This document shows positions 42,707 through 52,540 of a DNA stretch of 64,000 nucleotides, in pieces. The number at the start of each line of letters is the position of its first letter. The first letter of the stretch is position 1. This stretch comes from Pseudocitrobacter cyperus (lineage in GTDB: Bacteria > Pseudomonadota > Gammaproteobacteria > Enterobacterales > Enterobacteriaceae). The stretch spans positions 1-64,000 of the forward strand of contig NZ_JAYMYY010000007.1 of the NCBI RefSeq assembly GCF_039889165.1, written 5' to 3'. Both the position numbers and the translations under genes were made by a program. The notes under the pieces are model-generated. The model saw nothing but the letters and a program-made list of their open reading frames with translations, was not told the origin of the DNA and made no database searches.

Positions 42707-42724
42707 AACCCAACATATTGGGTT
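42707..42724 (+). promoter_or_regulatory. NrdR-like dyad in the nrdD leader
   Basis: AACCCAA-CATA-TTGGGTT is a perfect 7-4-7 dyad. With the AT-rich CACTACATATAGAACT about 30 bases upstream it resembles a pair of NrdR boxes about three helical turns apart, though both deviate from the ACACWATATNTWGTGT pattern. Confidence 0.5.
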
Positions 42725-42882
42725 TACCGTCTATAATATCACCATACCCTTCCAGTGAAGAAAGGGGATGATATGTGGATAAAATTGACTGGAGAAGCGC
42801 TAACTCGCGGGAAGACTTTGTAAATCACGCCGCCGCCCCGACTTCAGTTCTGTGGATAACCTGTTTTTATAATGGAGTGATC

Positions 42883-45021
42883 ATGACACCGCATGTGATG
42901 AAACGCGATGGCTGTAAAGTGCCGTTCAAATCAGAGCGCATCCAGGAAGCTATCCTGCGTGCTGCTAAAGCAGCGGGAGTCGATGACGCAGACTATTGCG
43001 CCACCGTCGCGGCAATCGTAAGCGAGCAGATGCAGGGTCGCAGCCAGGTTGATATCAACGAGATCCAGACCGCGGTTGAAAACCAGTTAATGTCTGGCCC
43101 GTACAAGCAACTGGCGCGCGCTTATATCGAATATCGCCACGATCGTGACAGTCAGCGTGAAAAACGCGGCCGTCTGAATCAGGAGATCCGCGGCCTGGTT
43201 GAGCAGACCAACTCGGCGCTGCTGAACGAAAACGCTAATAAAGACAGTAAAGTGATCCCAACCCAGCGCGACCTGCTGGCAGGCATCGTGGCGAAGCACT
43301 ACGCGCGTCAGCACCTGCTGCCGCACGACGTGGTGATGGCGCACGAACGCGGCGTTATCCACTATCACGATCTTGATTACTCTCCGTTCTTCCCGATGTT
43401 CAACTGCATGTTGATCGACCTGAAAGGGATGCTGACGCAGGGCTTTAAAATGGGTAACGCGGAAATCGAACCGCCGAAATCCATTTCTACCGCCACGGCC
43501 GTTACTGCGCAGATCATCGCGCAGGTTGCCAGCCACATTTATGGCGGCACCACCATTAACCGTATTGATGAAGTGCTGGCTCCATTTGTGACCGCCAGTT
43601 TCAATAAGCACCGTCAGACCGCGGAAGAGTGGCAGATCCCGGACGCCGAAGGCTATGCGCATTCCCGTACCGAGAAAGAGTGCTATGACGCCTTCCAGTC
43701 GCTGGAATATGAAGTCAACACGCTGCATACCGCGAACGGTCAGACCCCGTTCGTTACCTTCGGCTTTGGCCTTGGCACAAGCTGGGAATCTCGCCTGATT
43801 CAGCAGTCCATTCTGCGTAATCGTATTGCGGGCCTTGGCAAAAATCGTAAAACCGCCGTGTTCCCGAAACTGGTGTTCGCCATCCGCGATGGCCTGAACC
43901 ATAAACCGGGCGATGCTAACTACGACATCAAGCAACTGGCGCTGGAGTGCGCGAGCAAGCGCATGTATCCGGACATCCTGAACTACGATCAGGTGGTGAA
44001 AGTGACCGGTTCGTTCAAGACGCCGATGGGCTGCCGCAGCTTCCTCGGTGTATGGGAAAACGAAGACGGCGAACAGATCCACGATGGCCGTAACAACCTG
44101 GGCGTCATTAGCCTGAACCTGCCGCGCATCGCGCTGGAAGCCAAAGGCGACGAAGCTGCGTTCTGGAAACTGCTGGACGAACGTCTGCAACTGGCGCGTA
44201 AAGCGCTGATGACCCGTATCGCGCGCCTGGAAGGCGTAAAAGCGCGCGTGGCCCCTATCCTGTATATGGAAGGCGCATGCGGCGTGCGTTTGCAGGCTGA
44301 CGATGACGTCTCCGAAATCTTCAAAAACGGCCGCGCATCAATTTCACTGGGCTACATCGGTATTCATGAAACGATCAATGCCCTGTTCGGTAATCAGCAC
44401 GTCTATGATAACGCGGCACTGCGTGAAAAAGGCGTGGCGATTGTTGAGCGCCTGCGTCAGGCCGTTGACCAGTGGAAAGAGGAAACCGGCTACGGCTTCA
44501 GCCTCTACAGCACCCCAAGTGAAAACCTGTGTGACCGCTTCTGCCGTCTCGATACCGCCGAATTTGGCGTGGTTCCGGGCGTGACCGACAAGGGCTACTA
44601 CACCAACAGCTTCCACTTAGACGTTGAGAAAAAAGTTAACCCGTACGACAAAATCGACTTTGAAGCCCCGTACCCGCCGCTGGCGAACGGCGGTTTCATT
44701 TGCTACGGCGAATACCCGAACATCCAGCACAACCTGAAAGCGCTGGAAGATGTCTGGGATTACAGCTACAAGCACGTGCCGTACTACGGCACCAACACGC
44801 CGATTGATGAGTGCTATGAGTGCGGTTTTACCGGTGAGTTTGAGTGCACCAGCAAAGGCTTTACCTGCCCGAAATGCGGCAACCACGACGCCTCCCGCGT
44901 GTCTGTCACCCGCCGCGTGTGCGGTTACTTAGGCAGCCCCGATGCACGTCCGTTTAACGCCGGTAAGCAGGAAGAAGTGAAACGCCGCGTGAAACACCTC
45001 GGCAACGGGCAGATCGGTTAA
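42883..45021 (+). CDS. nrdD: Anaerobic ribonucleoside-triphosphate reductase
   Basis: The 712-residue class III reductase has an N-terminal ATP-cone (MKRDGCKVPFKSERIQEAIL), a C-terminal zinc site (CYECGFTG...CPKCG) and the glycyl-radical loop VCGYLGSPDARPFN. It makes deoxynucleotides without oxygen; NrdG installs the glycyl radical. The start at 42883 (MTPHVMKRDG) matches E. coli; the longer frame is unlikely. A paired repeat separates it from nrdG. Confidence 0.97.
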   Translation: MTPHVMKRDGCKVPFKSERIQEAILRAAKAAGVDDADYCATVAAIVSEQMQGRSQVDINEIQTAVENQLMSGPYKQLARAYIEYRHDRDSQREKRGRLNQEIRGLVEQTNSALLNENANKDSKVIPTQRDLLAGIVAKHYARQHLLPHDVVMAHERGVIHYHDLDYSPFFPMFNCMLIDLKGMLTQGFKMGNAEIEPPKSISTATAVTAQIIAQVASHIYGGTTINRIDEVLAPFVTASFNKHRQTAEEWQIPDAEGYAHSRTEKECYDAFQSLEYEVNTLHTANGQTPFVTFGFGLGTSWESRLIQQSILRNRIAGLGKNRKTAVFPKLVFAIRDGLNHKPGDANYDIKQLALECASKRMYPDILNYDQVVKVTGSFKTPMGCRSFLGVWENEDGEQIHDGRNNLGVISLNLPRIALEAKGDEAAFWKLLDERLQLARKALMTRIARLEGVKARVAPILYMEGACGVRLQADDDVSEIFKNGRASISLGYIGIHETINALFGNQHVYDNAALREKGVAIVERLRQAVDQWKEETGYGFSLYSTPSENLCDRFCRLDTAEFGVVPGVTDKGYYTNSFHLDVEKKVNPYDKIDFEAPYPPLANGGFICYGEYPNIQHNLKALEDVWDYSYKHVPYYGTNTPIDECYECGFTGEFECTSKGFTCPKCGNHDASRVSVTRRVCGYLGSPDARPFNAGKQEEVKRRVKHLGNGQIG

Positions 45022-45028
45022 ACGACTG

Positions 45029-45134
45029 CCCCTCACCCCGCCCTCTCCCACAGGGAGAGGGAGAAAACCACGCCGGCCTAAATGTTCTGCTCAGTCGGTC
45101 CCCTCTCCCTGTGGGAGAGGGTTAGGGTGAGGGG
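45029..45134. repeat. Paired inverted intergenic repeat (copy B)
   Basis: Same two-unit design as copy A but with core CTCCCACAGGGAG on the left and CTCCCTGTGGGAG on the right, exactly complementary. It sits between nrdD and nrdG inside their operon. Confidence 0.85.
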
Positions 45135-45167
45135 CTCCAGCCCGCACAATACTCAAGAAGAACAATC

Positions 45168-45632
45168 ATGAATTACCATCAGTACTACCCCGTCGATATT
45201 GTTAATGGCCCCGGCACCCGCTGCACACTGTTTGTGGCAGGCTGCGTTCACGAATGCCCCGGCTGCTATAACAAAAGCACCTGGCGCGTGAACTCCGGCC
45301 AGCCGTTTACCAGCGAAATGGCCGACCGCATCATTGCCGATCTCAACGATACGCGCGTAAAACGCCAGGGGATTTCGCTCTCCGGCGGCGACCCACTGCA
45401 TCCGCAAAACGTGCCGGAAATTCTAAAACTGGTGCAACGCATCCACGCCGAATGCCCGGGGAAAGATATCTGGGTGTGGACTGGCTACAAGCTGGACGAG
45501 CTCAACGCTGCGCAGATGGAAGTCGTTGATCTCATCAACGTGCTGGTCGACGGTAAGTTTGTGCAGGACTTAAAAGACCCATCGCTTATCTGGCGTGGCA
45601 GCAGTAATCAGGTGGTGCATCACCTGCGTTAA
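45168..45632 (+). CDS. nrdG: Anaerobic reductase activating enzyme NrdG
   Basis: The 154-residue radical-SAM protein has the CxxxCxxC cluster motif in CVHECPGCYN and the SAM-binding GGDP motif. It uses S-adenosylmethionine to make the glycyl radical on NrdD. It follows nrdD after 146 bases of repeat-containing spacer. Confidence 0.97.
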   Translation: MNYHQYYPVDIVNGPGTRCTLFVAGCVHECPGCYNKSTWRVNSGQPFTSEMADRIIADLNDTRVKRQGISLSGGDPLHPQNVPEILKLVQRIHAECPGKDIWVWTGYKLDELNAAQMEVVDLINVLVDGKFVQDLKDPSLIWRGSSNQVVHHLR

Positions 45633-45656
45633 TGATGGGGCGTCGCCCGCCCCTCT

Positions 45657-47570
45657 TCAAAACCGGCTCACACACTCCATCGCCACCGCTTTAAACGCCT
45701 CGAAATCCCGACAGGTACACAGCCGCGCCATTGCGCGTTCGCGCAGGAAGGTGACAAAAATATCGTAGATCGCCATCGCCTCTTCATATTCACGTTTGCT
45801 GATCGCGAGCAGGAAGATGACATGCGCGGTTTCGTCACCCCAGGCAATTCCTTGCGGCGCCAGCACCGTGTAGACCACCGTTTTTTGCGCCAGCAGCCCC
45901 AGGGCGTGAGGCAGCGCGATGCCGTCGCCGAGCATGGTGCTGACGATGGCTTCACGCTCCACAACTGAAGAGTGGAACTCGGCATCAACAAAGCCTTCAT
46001 CATGAAGCTGAGCGCAAAGTTCGCTAAATAACGTCTGTTGGTCGATATCGCCGTCGATAATACGAAAATGTGCGGCATCGAAGTATTTGTTCAGCATCCA
46101 CGGACGGGTGCGATCCACCAGCACCAGCTTGCCGATTTGTTCAAGCTGGAACTCCGTCGGGAAAGGAGCAATAGTGACGACCGGTTTATCTTTTTCATTG
46201 ATACGCGCAGTGGAAATGACGAAGTCCTCGCTAATGCTCTCCCGCTGTTCGTAGTCACGCAGCGAGAGCACATCGGTCACGTCAATCTGCGGGTATTTGC
46301 GCTGTAACACCGCTTCAATCATGCGCACCATCGCCGTACTGGTATCGCACACCAGCAGCACGCGCGGCTGACGCTGATAGCCAATGTTATAGTGCCGCTC
46401 CAGTCCGACGCCGATATGCAGCACCAGGAACCCCACTTCATTTTCGTTGATGGTATACGGGGTGTATTTCCCCCAGCTTGAAACCGCCGCCAGGGTCATA
46501 TCCCACGCCATCGGATAGTGCTGTTTGATGTTATCCAGCAGCGGGTTGGGGATCATGATTTGATAGCGCACGCGGGTGATCATGGTTTTGATATGGGTGA
46601 GCAGATCCGCGTGTAGCTGGTCGTCGTTTTGCAGATTGTAGTTATAGTGGCTGTTGATATAGCTGAGGATGTAGTTCACCAACGCTTCAGCATCGTCAGC
46701 GCTGATGGCGCTGGGTGAAACCTGCTGCGTCTGGCGTGCGGAAATATGCACACACAGCCACGCTTTTTCAGGCTCCGCCAGCGGCTTTCCGGCCAGCGTT
46801 TGAATCGCCGCCGCGATATCCCGCGCCGCATCACGCACATTCTGCGACACCTCTTCTTCTGCGGCGAACTCTGCCAGCGGATAACCTTCGCTGATGCGGC
46901 GCACCGCAACCGCGCAGTAAAGGCGGATAAACCGTTCACCTTCGTCGGTAAGACGAATCGCGTGGCGGCTGAAGGTCTCCTGGAGCGTCGCCGTTAGCGC
47001 GCTCAGCGCCCCGGCGTTCAGCGCCTCGTCCATTAATCCGCCGTTGGATCCCTCCTGCTGCGGCAATTCCCACAGGATATCCGTCAAACAGGCGCGAATA
47101 GAGACTTCACTGCCAAACAGCTTCATGCCATGGCGTGGGCGTGTCTCAAGCGTAAGCTGATAGCGCTGGAAGCGCTCTCGTACTGCGATCATGTCGTTTT
47201 GCAGCGTCGCGCGGCTGACAAACCACTCATCGGCCAGGTCTTCCAGCTTCAGCGAAAACGCGGAGGTCAGAAAACGTACCGCCAGCGAATGCTCGCGCTC
47301 GGCCGCCGTGCGCGGGATACGCAGCGCGCCCGGCGTGCTCTCTTCCAGCGTTTTAAAACTCCCCGGGTCGCTCACTTTAAGCTGATAACCGCTGCCGCGG
47401 GTCAGAACAAACTGCGCTCCGTAGCGCAGCAGCAAAGCATTGAGCGCCGTGATATCGGCCCGAACGGTGCGTGTGGAAACGGACAACCTCGCGGCCAGCT
47501 CATCCTGCGGTAAAATTTCGTTTTGCAGTAAATTAAATAACTGCGCTAAACGCTGGTTGGGGAATCGCAC
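45657..47570 (-). CDS. BglG/MtlR-type regulator with PRD, EIIB- and EIIA-like domains
   Basis: The 637-residue protein has two N-terminal helix-turn-helix regions (LAARLSVSTRTVRADI; LADEWFVSRATLQNDM), two PRD domains (about residues 180-390), an EIIB-like domain (RVLLVCDTSTAMVRMI with a Cys at about 404) and a C-terminal EIIA-like domain with the His in IALPHAL. Such MtlR/LicR-type activators are tuned by PTS phosphorylation. It is last in the accessory operon and convergent with nrdG, so it probably controls the cluster. The link implies sugar-related input although no ordinary PTS permease is present. Confidence 0.85.
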   Translation of the reverse strand: MRFPNQRLAQLFNLLQNEILPQDELAARLSVSTRTVRADITALNALLLRYGAQFVLTRGSGYQLKVSDPGSFKTLEESTPGALRIPRTAAEREHSLAVRFLTSAFSLKLEDLADEWFVSRATLQNDMIAVRERFQRYQLTLETRPRHGMKLFGSEVSIRACLTDILWELPQQEGSNGGLMDEALNAGALSALTATLQETFSRHAIRLTDEGERFIRLYCAVAVRRISEGYPLAEFAAEEEVSQNVRDAARDIAAAIQTLAGKPLAEPEKAWLCVHISARQTQQVSPSAISADDAEALVNYILSYINSHYNYNLQNDDQLHADLLTHIKTMITRVRYQIMIPNPLLDNIKQHYPMAWDMTLAAVSSWGKYTPYTINENEVGFLVLHIGVGLERHYNIGYQRQPRVLLVCDTSTAMVRMIEAVLQRKYPQIDVTDVLSLRDYEQRESISEDFVISTARINEKDKPVVTIAPFPTEFQLEQIGKLVLVDRTRPWMLNKYFDAAHFRIIDGDIDQQTLFSELCAQLHDEGFVDAEFHSSVVEREAIVSTMLGDGIALPHALGLLAQKTVVYTVLAPQGIAWGDETAHVIFLLAISKREYEEAMAIYDIFVTFLRERAMARLCTCRDFEAFKAVAMECVSRF

Positions 47571-47590
47571 GTCAGTTTCCTCATTACGCC

Positions 47591-48742
47591 TCAGGGGTTA
47601 AAAGAAATCACCATTTGAGATGGGCTCCCCACGGGCGTGTACTCGGGGACAAAAGTCAGCTTGCCGTCGTCAGGTGCAACGCTGAAACGGGTGATGTTAT
47701 CGCTGCGCTGATTCATCACGTACAGCCAGCGGCCCTTGCTATCAAGCGTCAGGCTGCGCGGGTAATCGCCTCGCGTCCATATATTATCATTATGAATCAA
47801 TGAGCCATCATTCATTACGGTAAAGTGGGCAATACTGTTGTGCAACCGATTGGCAACATAGAGCTGTTTACCGTCCTCGCTGATTGCCAGCCCGGCGGCA
47901 AAACTGGTGCCCTGATACTCTTTTGGCAATGCGGAAATCGTCTTCCCTTCCTGTAACCGACCGCTCGCCGCATCGAGGCGGTAGTGGGTGAGCGTGGAAG
48001 ATTCTTCGTTAATCAGCCACAGCCCGTCGCCCTTCGCTGTAAAGACAAAATGACGGGGCCCGGCACCTGCGGAAGAGGCCTGAATAAACGGCGGCGTGTT
48101 GGGGATCAACTTGCCGTTCTTTTCATCCAGACGATACTGGTAGATCCGATCGAGGCCGAGATCGGTCGAGAAAACGTATTTCCCGCTGGGATCGGCGGCG
48201 ATCATATGGGCATGGGGGCCGTTGTGGTCGCTGGCGGCAAAGCTGCCGGACACTGCGGCTGCGGGTTTTGCCGCTCCGGGTTCACCCGTATCCTGATGAA
48301 AATCGCTGGCCTCCGCCAGACTGCCATCAGCTTTTACCGGCAACATCGCCACGGAACCGCTGACATAATTCGCCACCAGCAGATGTTTTCCACCCGGCGT
48401 CAGTGAGAGATACACCGGGCCCGCGCCGCCGGATGAAACCTGATTTAACTCATGCAGCGCGCCCTTCTCATCTACCCGAAGCGCCTGCACTACGCCCTTC
48501 TCTTCTTCGCTCGCCACATACAGCGTTTTGCCATCGGTGGAGACGGTAAGCTGCGCAGCGTTGGGCAACGTGCTGACCAGGGTTTTGTCTTTCAACTCAC
48601 CGGTTTTACTGTCGATGGTAAAGCGATAAACCCCTTCGCCATTCGGGTTGTATGTCCCAACCCACGCATACTGCGTTTGGGCGATGGCAGTGGTCGCGAG
48701 AAGAGAGAGTGAAGCGATAAGCAGGTGGCAAGATGCATGCAT
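47591..48742 (-). CDS. Exported lactonase-like beta-propeller
   Basis: The 383-residue protein has a signal peptide (MHASCHLLIASLSLLATTAIA) followed by repeated beta-propeller blades, such as GKTLYVAS, GKHLLVAN, GKQLYVAN and GRWLYVMN. It matches the 6-phosphogluconolactonase-type (Pgl/YbhE) fold but is exported, so it more likely opens a sugar lactone in the periplasm. It lies between the aldolase gene and the regulator gene, separated from the former by a paired repeat. The start at 48742 is set by the signal peptide. Confidence 0.8.
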   Translation of the reverse strand: MHASCHLLIASLSLLATTAIAQTQYAWVGTYNPNGEGVYRFTIDSKTGELKDKTLVSTLPNAAQLTVSTDGKTLYVASEEEKGVVQALRVDEKGALHELNQVSSGGAGPVYLSLTPGGKHLLVANYVSGSVAMLPVKADGSLAEASDFHQDTGEPGAAKPAAAVSGSFAASDHNGPHAHMIAADPSGKYVFSTDLGLDRIYQYRLDEKNGKLIPNTPPFIQASSAGAGPRHFVFTAKGDGLWLINEESSTLTHYRLDAASGRLQEGKTISALPKEYQGTSFAAGLAISEDGKQLYVANRLHNSIAHFTVMNDGSLIHNDNIWTRGDYPRSLTLDSKGRWLYVMNQRSDNITRFSVAPDDGKLTFVPEYTPVGSPSQMVISFNP

Positions 48743-48773
48743 GTTGGCTCCTTGGGAATGGTGCGGTTGGTTT

Positions 48774-48858
48774 CCCCTCACCCCGGCCCTCTCCCCAAAG
48801 GGGAGAGGGAGCACAAGCATCCCCTCTCCCCTTTGGGGAGAGGGTTAGGGTGAGGGGT
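48774..48858. repeat. Paired inverted intergenic repeat (copy C)
   Basis: Left unit core CTCCCCAAAGGGGAG and right unit core CTCCCCTTTGGGGAG are exact complements; outer arms read CCCCTCACCCCG and GGGTGAGGGG. The spacer is only about 11 bases. It lies within the accessory operon before the lactonase gene. Confidence 0.85.
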
Positions 48859-48865
48859 ACCCTTA

Positions 48866-49606
48866 TTACTTCACTAACGCCTTCGTCATCTCCAGCAGCG
48901 CGCGCACGTCATCCGGGCGAGTGTTACCACTGGCTTTATCAATAATAGAACTGTAGATGTGCGGGATAATTTTGCTTACCCCGGCGTCGAGGGCGATTTG
49001 CAGGATCTCGCTAAAGTTTTCCAGATCGATGCCCCCGGTTGGCTCCAGCCAGAAATCGTGGCGCGCACAGGCTTCTGCCACCGCTTTATACTCATCGCGG
49101 CACTTCAGGCCGCCCATCGGGAAGTATTTAATTGAGCTGCCGCCCATATCTTTCAGCAGGGCAATCGCCGTTTCAACCGGCACGATGCCGTCCGGCGCAG
49201 CGCTACTCAGCGGCCCGGTGGAAATTTTCACCATTCCCGGCGTGCCGGTTGGCGAGACCAGACCGTTCACCACGGTGTCATTCTGCCCCAGTAGCGCACG
49301 GCTGGTGGCGACGCCGGTAAAGACCTGGTTGACGTGCTGCGGCTGCACTTCAGCGGAAATCGCACTGACCATCGCCGACTGGTTCGGGTCGCCCGCACCC
49401 AGCCCCACGGAGAGCGCGTTATCAATCCGCGCCGCGTAGTCGCGCATATCCGCTACCGCACTTGCCACATCCGGGTAGTTTTTGGAGAGCACGCCCACCA
49501 GCACATGACCTTCCGCCGCTTCATAAATTTCGCTGGCGTTCTCTTTGCTGCCTGCCAGTACGTTCAGGCAGACGCGGTCACGGTAAAAGTTTGGGGTCAG
49601 TTTCAT
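48866..49606 (-). CDS. KDGP aldolase-like protein (DgaF / EF_0839 type)
   Basis: The 246-residue protein resembles the KDPG aldolase family found with DgaE-like enzymes; the Schiff-base Lys is likely in SSIKYFPMGG, and a second motif EPTGGIDLENF follows. The expected reaction is cleavage of a 2-dehydro-3-deoxy-6-phospho-aldonate to pyruvate and glyceraldehyde-3-phosphate. It overlaps the preceding gene by 4 bases (ATGA), so the two steps are made together. Confidence 0.8.
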   Translation of the reverse strand: MKLTPNFYRDRVCLNVLAGSKENASEIYEAAEGHVLVGVLSKNYPDVASAVADMRDYAARIDNALSVGLGAGDPNQSAMVSAISAEVQPQHVNQVFTGVATSRALLGQNDTVVNGLVSPTGTPGMVKISTGPLSSAAPDGIVPVETAIALLKDMGGSSIKYFPMGGLKCRDEYKAVAEACARHDFWLEPTGGIDLENFSEILQIALDAGVSKIIPHIYSSIIDKASGNTRPDDVRALLEMTKALVK

Positions 49607-50721
49607 GCGTTAATCTCCTGTTTGATCACTTCAGCAATGCGGCGAGCCACAATCTCCAGTTGCGCCTGGTCGACGCTGCGCACATCGGCTTCGATAATGC
49701 CTTCGTTGGCTTTGTAGCCACGGAAGTAGATGGCGTATTGCCCCTGCTTGAGCGCATCGACCAGCTCGCCCGTGCCAATACCGGTGACGGCTTCATCAAA
49801 TTTAATTTCAGTGCGCGCAATGTCGCGCCCGGCGCTGTCCCAGACCACGCGAGCGGACACGCCGTTGAGCGTATTCAGTGCGTCAATAAACGGCGTCATC
49901 TTCGCCACCATCTCAGCACCGCTCTCTTTGGTGGCGGTAAGGTAGTGTTCGATGGCGCAGGTCAGGCCGAGAATGCCCTCTTTGCCCACTTTCATCGCCC
50001 GGCCGATACCCGCCGACTGACGTTTAACCCATTCAACATATTGCGTTTTGCCAATCACCAGCCCGCTGGTCGGCCCTTCAATCGCTTTTGCGCCACTGTA
50101 GATAACCAGATCCGCGCCGGAGCGGTAGTAGCACTGGAGATCTTCTTCCGCCGCGGCATCAACGATCAGCGGCAGATTATGTTTGCGCGCCACCACAACC
50201 GCCTGCTCAACGCTGAGCATGCTCTTCTGTACGCAGTGGTGAGATTTGATGTAGAGGATCGCCGCCGTGCGCGGGGTGATTGCCGCCGCCAGTTGCGCTG
50301 CGGAGCATTCGTTAGCATAGCCCGCTTCCACCAGCTTGCCGCCGCCCAGCGCCACCATGGTGCCGACCGGTGCGCCGAAGTTGACGTTATGGCCTTTCGG
50401 CAGCACGATTTCATTATTTTCAATCGGCGTGACGTGCAGGTTTTCCAGCAGCCAGTCGCTCTCTTTCACCAGCACCGCCGCCACGGACTGCGCAATGCCA
50501 GCCGATGCGCAGGAGACAACGGTCGCCCCTTCCACATCCAGTAAATTTGCGATGTACTCGCCGGTTTTATTGACCAGATCTTTCATCTCAAAATACTGGT
50601 TCATGCCGTCCATCGCCGCCTGCACCACTTCCGGACGCGGCGTCGAAACACCTAGCGCGGTCATGCGACCGGATGTATTAATCACTTGTTTTAAATTGTA
50701 TTTCTCAAAAATCGAAGGCAT
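49603..50721 (-). CDS. DgaE-type PLP-dependent ammonia lyase
   Basis: The 372-residue PLP enzyme has a selenocysteine-synthase-like fold. The PLP Lys is in YSGAKAIEGP, with the cofactor Asp in PLIVDAAAEED and the substrate-end NTSGRMTALG near the N-terminus. DgaE of Salmonella removes ammonia from D-glucosaminate-6-phosphate to give KDGP. The paired aldolase downstream supports the same chemistry on a similar amino-sugar acid. The start at 50721 overlaps the amidohydrolase gene by 17 bases; a longer start at 50730 is possible. Confidence 0.82.
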   Translation of the reverse strand: MPSIFEKYNLKQVINTSGRMTALGVSTPRPEVVQAAMDGMNQYFEMKDLVNKTGEYIANLLDVEGATVVSCASAGIAQSVAAVLVKESDWLLENLHVTPIENNEIVLPKGHNVNFGAPVGTMVALGGGKLVEAGYANECSAAQLAAAITPRTAAILYIKSHHCVQKSMLSVEQAVVVARKHNLPLIVDAAAEEDLQCYYRSGADLVIYSGAKAIEGPTSGLVIGKTQYVEWVKRQSAGIGRAMKVGKEGILGLTCAIEHYLTATKESGAEMVAKMTPFIDALNTLNGVSARVVWDSAGRDIARTEIKFDEAVTGIGTGELVDALKQGQYAIYFRGYKANEGIIEADVRSVDQAQLEIVARRIAEVIKQEINA

Positions 50722-51838
50722 TTTCTGCACTCCCTTGTTCGGTCATATAGCCCTTGCCTGCGCGAACGGCAGCCAACGGCACCAGAATTTTGTCAGCCTG
50801 AAGCGAAACGTTTTCCGCATCGGTCAGGCTCATCGGTTGATCTTTTACGGTGAAAATCGTCAGATCGGCGTCCATCCCCGGCGCCAGGTGGCCTTTACGG
50901 GTCAGGCGCAAGCCTTCTGCGGCATGCGCGGTGACGCAGGCAATGACCTGCGGCAGCGACAGGCCGATGGCGAGGAATTTGGACATTACCAGCGCCAGCG
51001 AGCGCACCGGGCCATCGATGCGGTTGCGACAGTAGATATCGGAACTGATGGTGTGCGGCAGAATGCCCATCGCGATGGCGCGTTTCGCTACCTCAAAGCT
51101 GAAGCTGGCGGTACCGTGGCCGACATCAAGACGCACGCCACGCTTCAGCGCGCGCGTAATCGAGGCGCGCAGTTCGCCTTCCGGGGTCAGGATGCGGTTC
51201 GGTTTGCCGTTATAGCAGTGGGTAATGATGTCGCCGGAACTCAGCAGGTCGGCAATCTCATCCAGATTCGGCGGGTTATTGCCAATATGCACCATCAGCG
51301 GCAGGTCGCCGTTGGCTTGCTGCATAGCTTTCGCATGTTCCAGCGGCGTGATGCCGTTCTCACCCACCACGCTGCTGCTCATCCGCGCCTTCAGGCCGAC
51401 GATAAAATCAGGGTGACGTTTCACCGCCTGTTGCACCGCGTCGGCGTCGATATTGGCCATATTGGCCAGTTCGTTCTGGGCGATCAGCCCGACGCGGGAG
51501 ATATTCAGCAGCGCGTACACGTCAGTCGCCGCCTGGCGTGTGAGGTTATAAAACTCGTCAACATCGTCTGCGCCGGTGCTGCCCGCATCAATAACGGTGG
51601 TTACGCCCGTGGCGATACCCACGCTGTCGGGCTCATCGTGGTAAATCGGTGATTTCGGATAGCAGTGAACGTGGGAGTCAATCCAGCCCGCGCTGACGTA
51701 GTAGTCGCCGTGAAGATCGATGGTTTTTTTTGCAGGTGACGTCAGGTCGCCCAGCGCGTGGATGACGCCATCCTGAATGGCGATATCGGTGAGGGTATCG
51801 TCGACGAGGCGCGCACCGCGCAGGAGTAAATCAAACAT
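50705..51838 (-). CDS. Amidohydrolase/deacetylase (EF_0837 type)
   Basis: The 377-residue metal-dependent hydrolase has the DSHVH metal motif near residue 55, a likely carboxylated Lys in GLKARMS, and His residues in VHIGN and THCYNGK. It belongs to the amidohydrolase superfamily near dihydroorotase and N-acyl-amino acid deacetylases. In this cluster it most likely removes an acyl group from an N-acylated amino-sugar acid before the PLP enzyme acts. That substrate is inferred from neighbours. Confidence 0.8.
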   Translation of the reverse strand: MFDLLLRGARLVDDTLTDIAIQDGVIHALGDLTSPAKKTIDLHGDYYVSAGWIDSHVHCYPKSPIYHDEPDSVGIATGVTTVIDAGSTGADDVDEFYNLTRQAATDVYALLNISRVGLIAQNELANMANIDADAVQQAVKRHPDFIVGLKARMSSSVVGENGITPLEHAKAMQQANGDLPLMVHIGNNPPNLDEIADLLSSGDIITHCYNGKPNRILTPEGELRASITRALKRGVRLDVGHGTASFSFEVAKRAIAMGILPHTISSDIYCRNRIDGPVRSLALVMSKFLAIGLSLPQVIACVTAHAAEGLRLTRKGHLAPGMDADLTIFTVKDQPMSLTDAENVSLQADKILVPLAAVRAGKGYMTEQGSAENAFDF

Positions 51839-51882
51839 CTCGTTCTCCTGTAAGTGCGGGCGTATTCACGCCCGCGGGGGAG

Positions 51883-52527
51883 TTAGCTAATCGCGATTGG
51901 GAACAGCGCGCCAAACAGCATCGCGCCCAGAATCGCACCGCCGGTAATCGGCTTCTGCCAGAGGTAGAACAGCAGCGCGCCAAGCAGGGAACCGATACCG
52001 ATTGGAATGGAAGCGGTCATCGCGCTGAGAATAATCAATGGCCCGAGGAAGCGGCCGGAGGCGTTACCCGCGCCCATCATCACGTCCGCCCCGTAGGTCG
52101 AGTCGCTCTGATTGATGGTGAACTTACGCGCCAGAATAATGACGTAGCCAATCGCCAGGCCAATCACCAGGCCGGTAATCAGAGACGCGATGAAGTTAGT
52201 CACCGGGAACATGATGCCCGCACCGAGCAACAGCGCCGGAACGCCGAGGCCGACGCCGGTTTGAATTGCGCCGCCGATATCCAGAATCCCCACCAGCGAA
52301 CCTTCGATGATGCGGGCAAACAGGAAGCTTGCGCCAAACGCCGCCACCGCGCCGTAAGCGCCGGTATCAATCCCGGCGCGCAGCATCGAGACAAACGCCA
52401 CTTCGTTAAATGCGCCGATGCCGTAGAGGTAGTACATGTGCGTCCCGGCGAACACGCCGGATGAGAGCAGGCCAACGAAGATCGGGAACGACCAGTCGGC
52501 ATACCAAAAACCTTTATTCTGTTCCAT
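51883..52527 (-). CDS. DUF4310 membrane protein
   Basis: The 214-residue protein has about six hydrophobic segments, rich in Gly and Ala (LDIGGAIQTGVGLGVPALLLG). It belongs to a family known only from this gene cluster. With the DUF4311 neighbour it presumably forms the membrane part of an uptake system. It starts 13 bases after the DUF4311 gene ends. No transport motif of a known class is visible. Confidence 0.75.
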   Translation of the reverse strand: MEQNKGFWYADWSFPIFVGLLSSGVFAGTHMYYLYGIGAFNEVAFVSMLRAGIDTGAYGAVAAFGASFLFARIIEGSLVGILDIGGAIQTGVGLGVPALLLGAGIMFPVTNFIASLITGLVIGLAIGYVIILARKFTINQSDSTYGADVMMGAGNASGRFLGPLIILSAMTASIPIGIGSLLGALLFYLWQKPITGGAILGAMLFGALFPIAIS

Positions 52528-52540
52528 TTCGGGGCTCCCG

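Noticed and set aside
43087..44190. 367-codon frame antisense to nrdD
   Set aside because: Shadow frame of a highly conserved gene; no independent support.
49462..50544. 360-codon plus-strand frame over the DgaE-like gene
   Set aside because: Antisense of a clear PLP enzyme; no ribosome site or motif.
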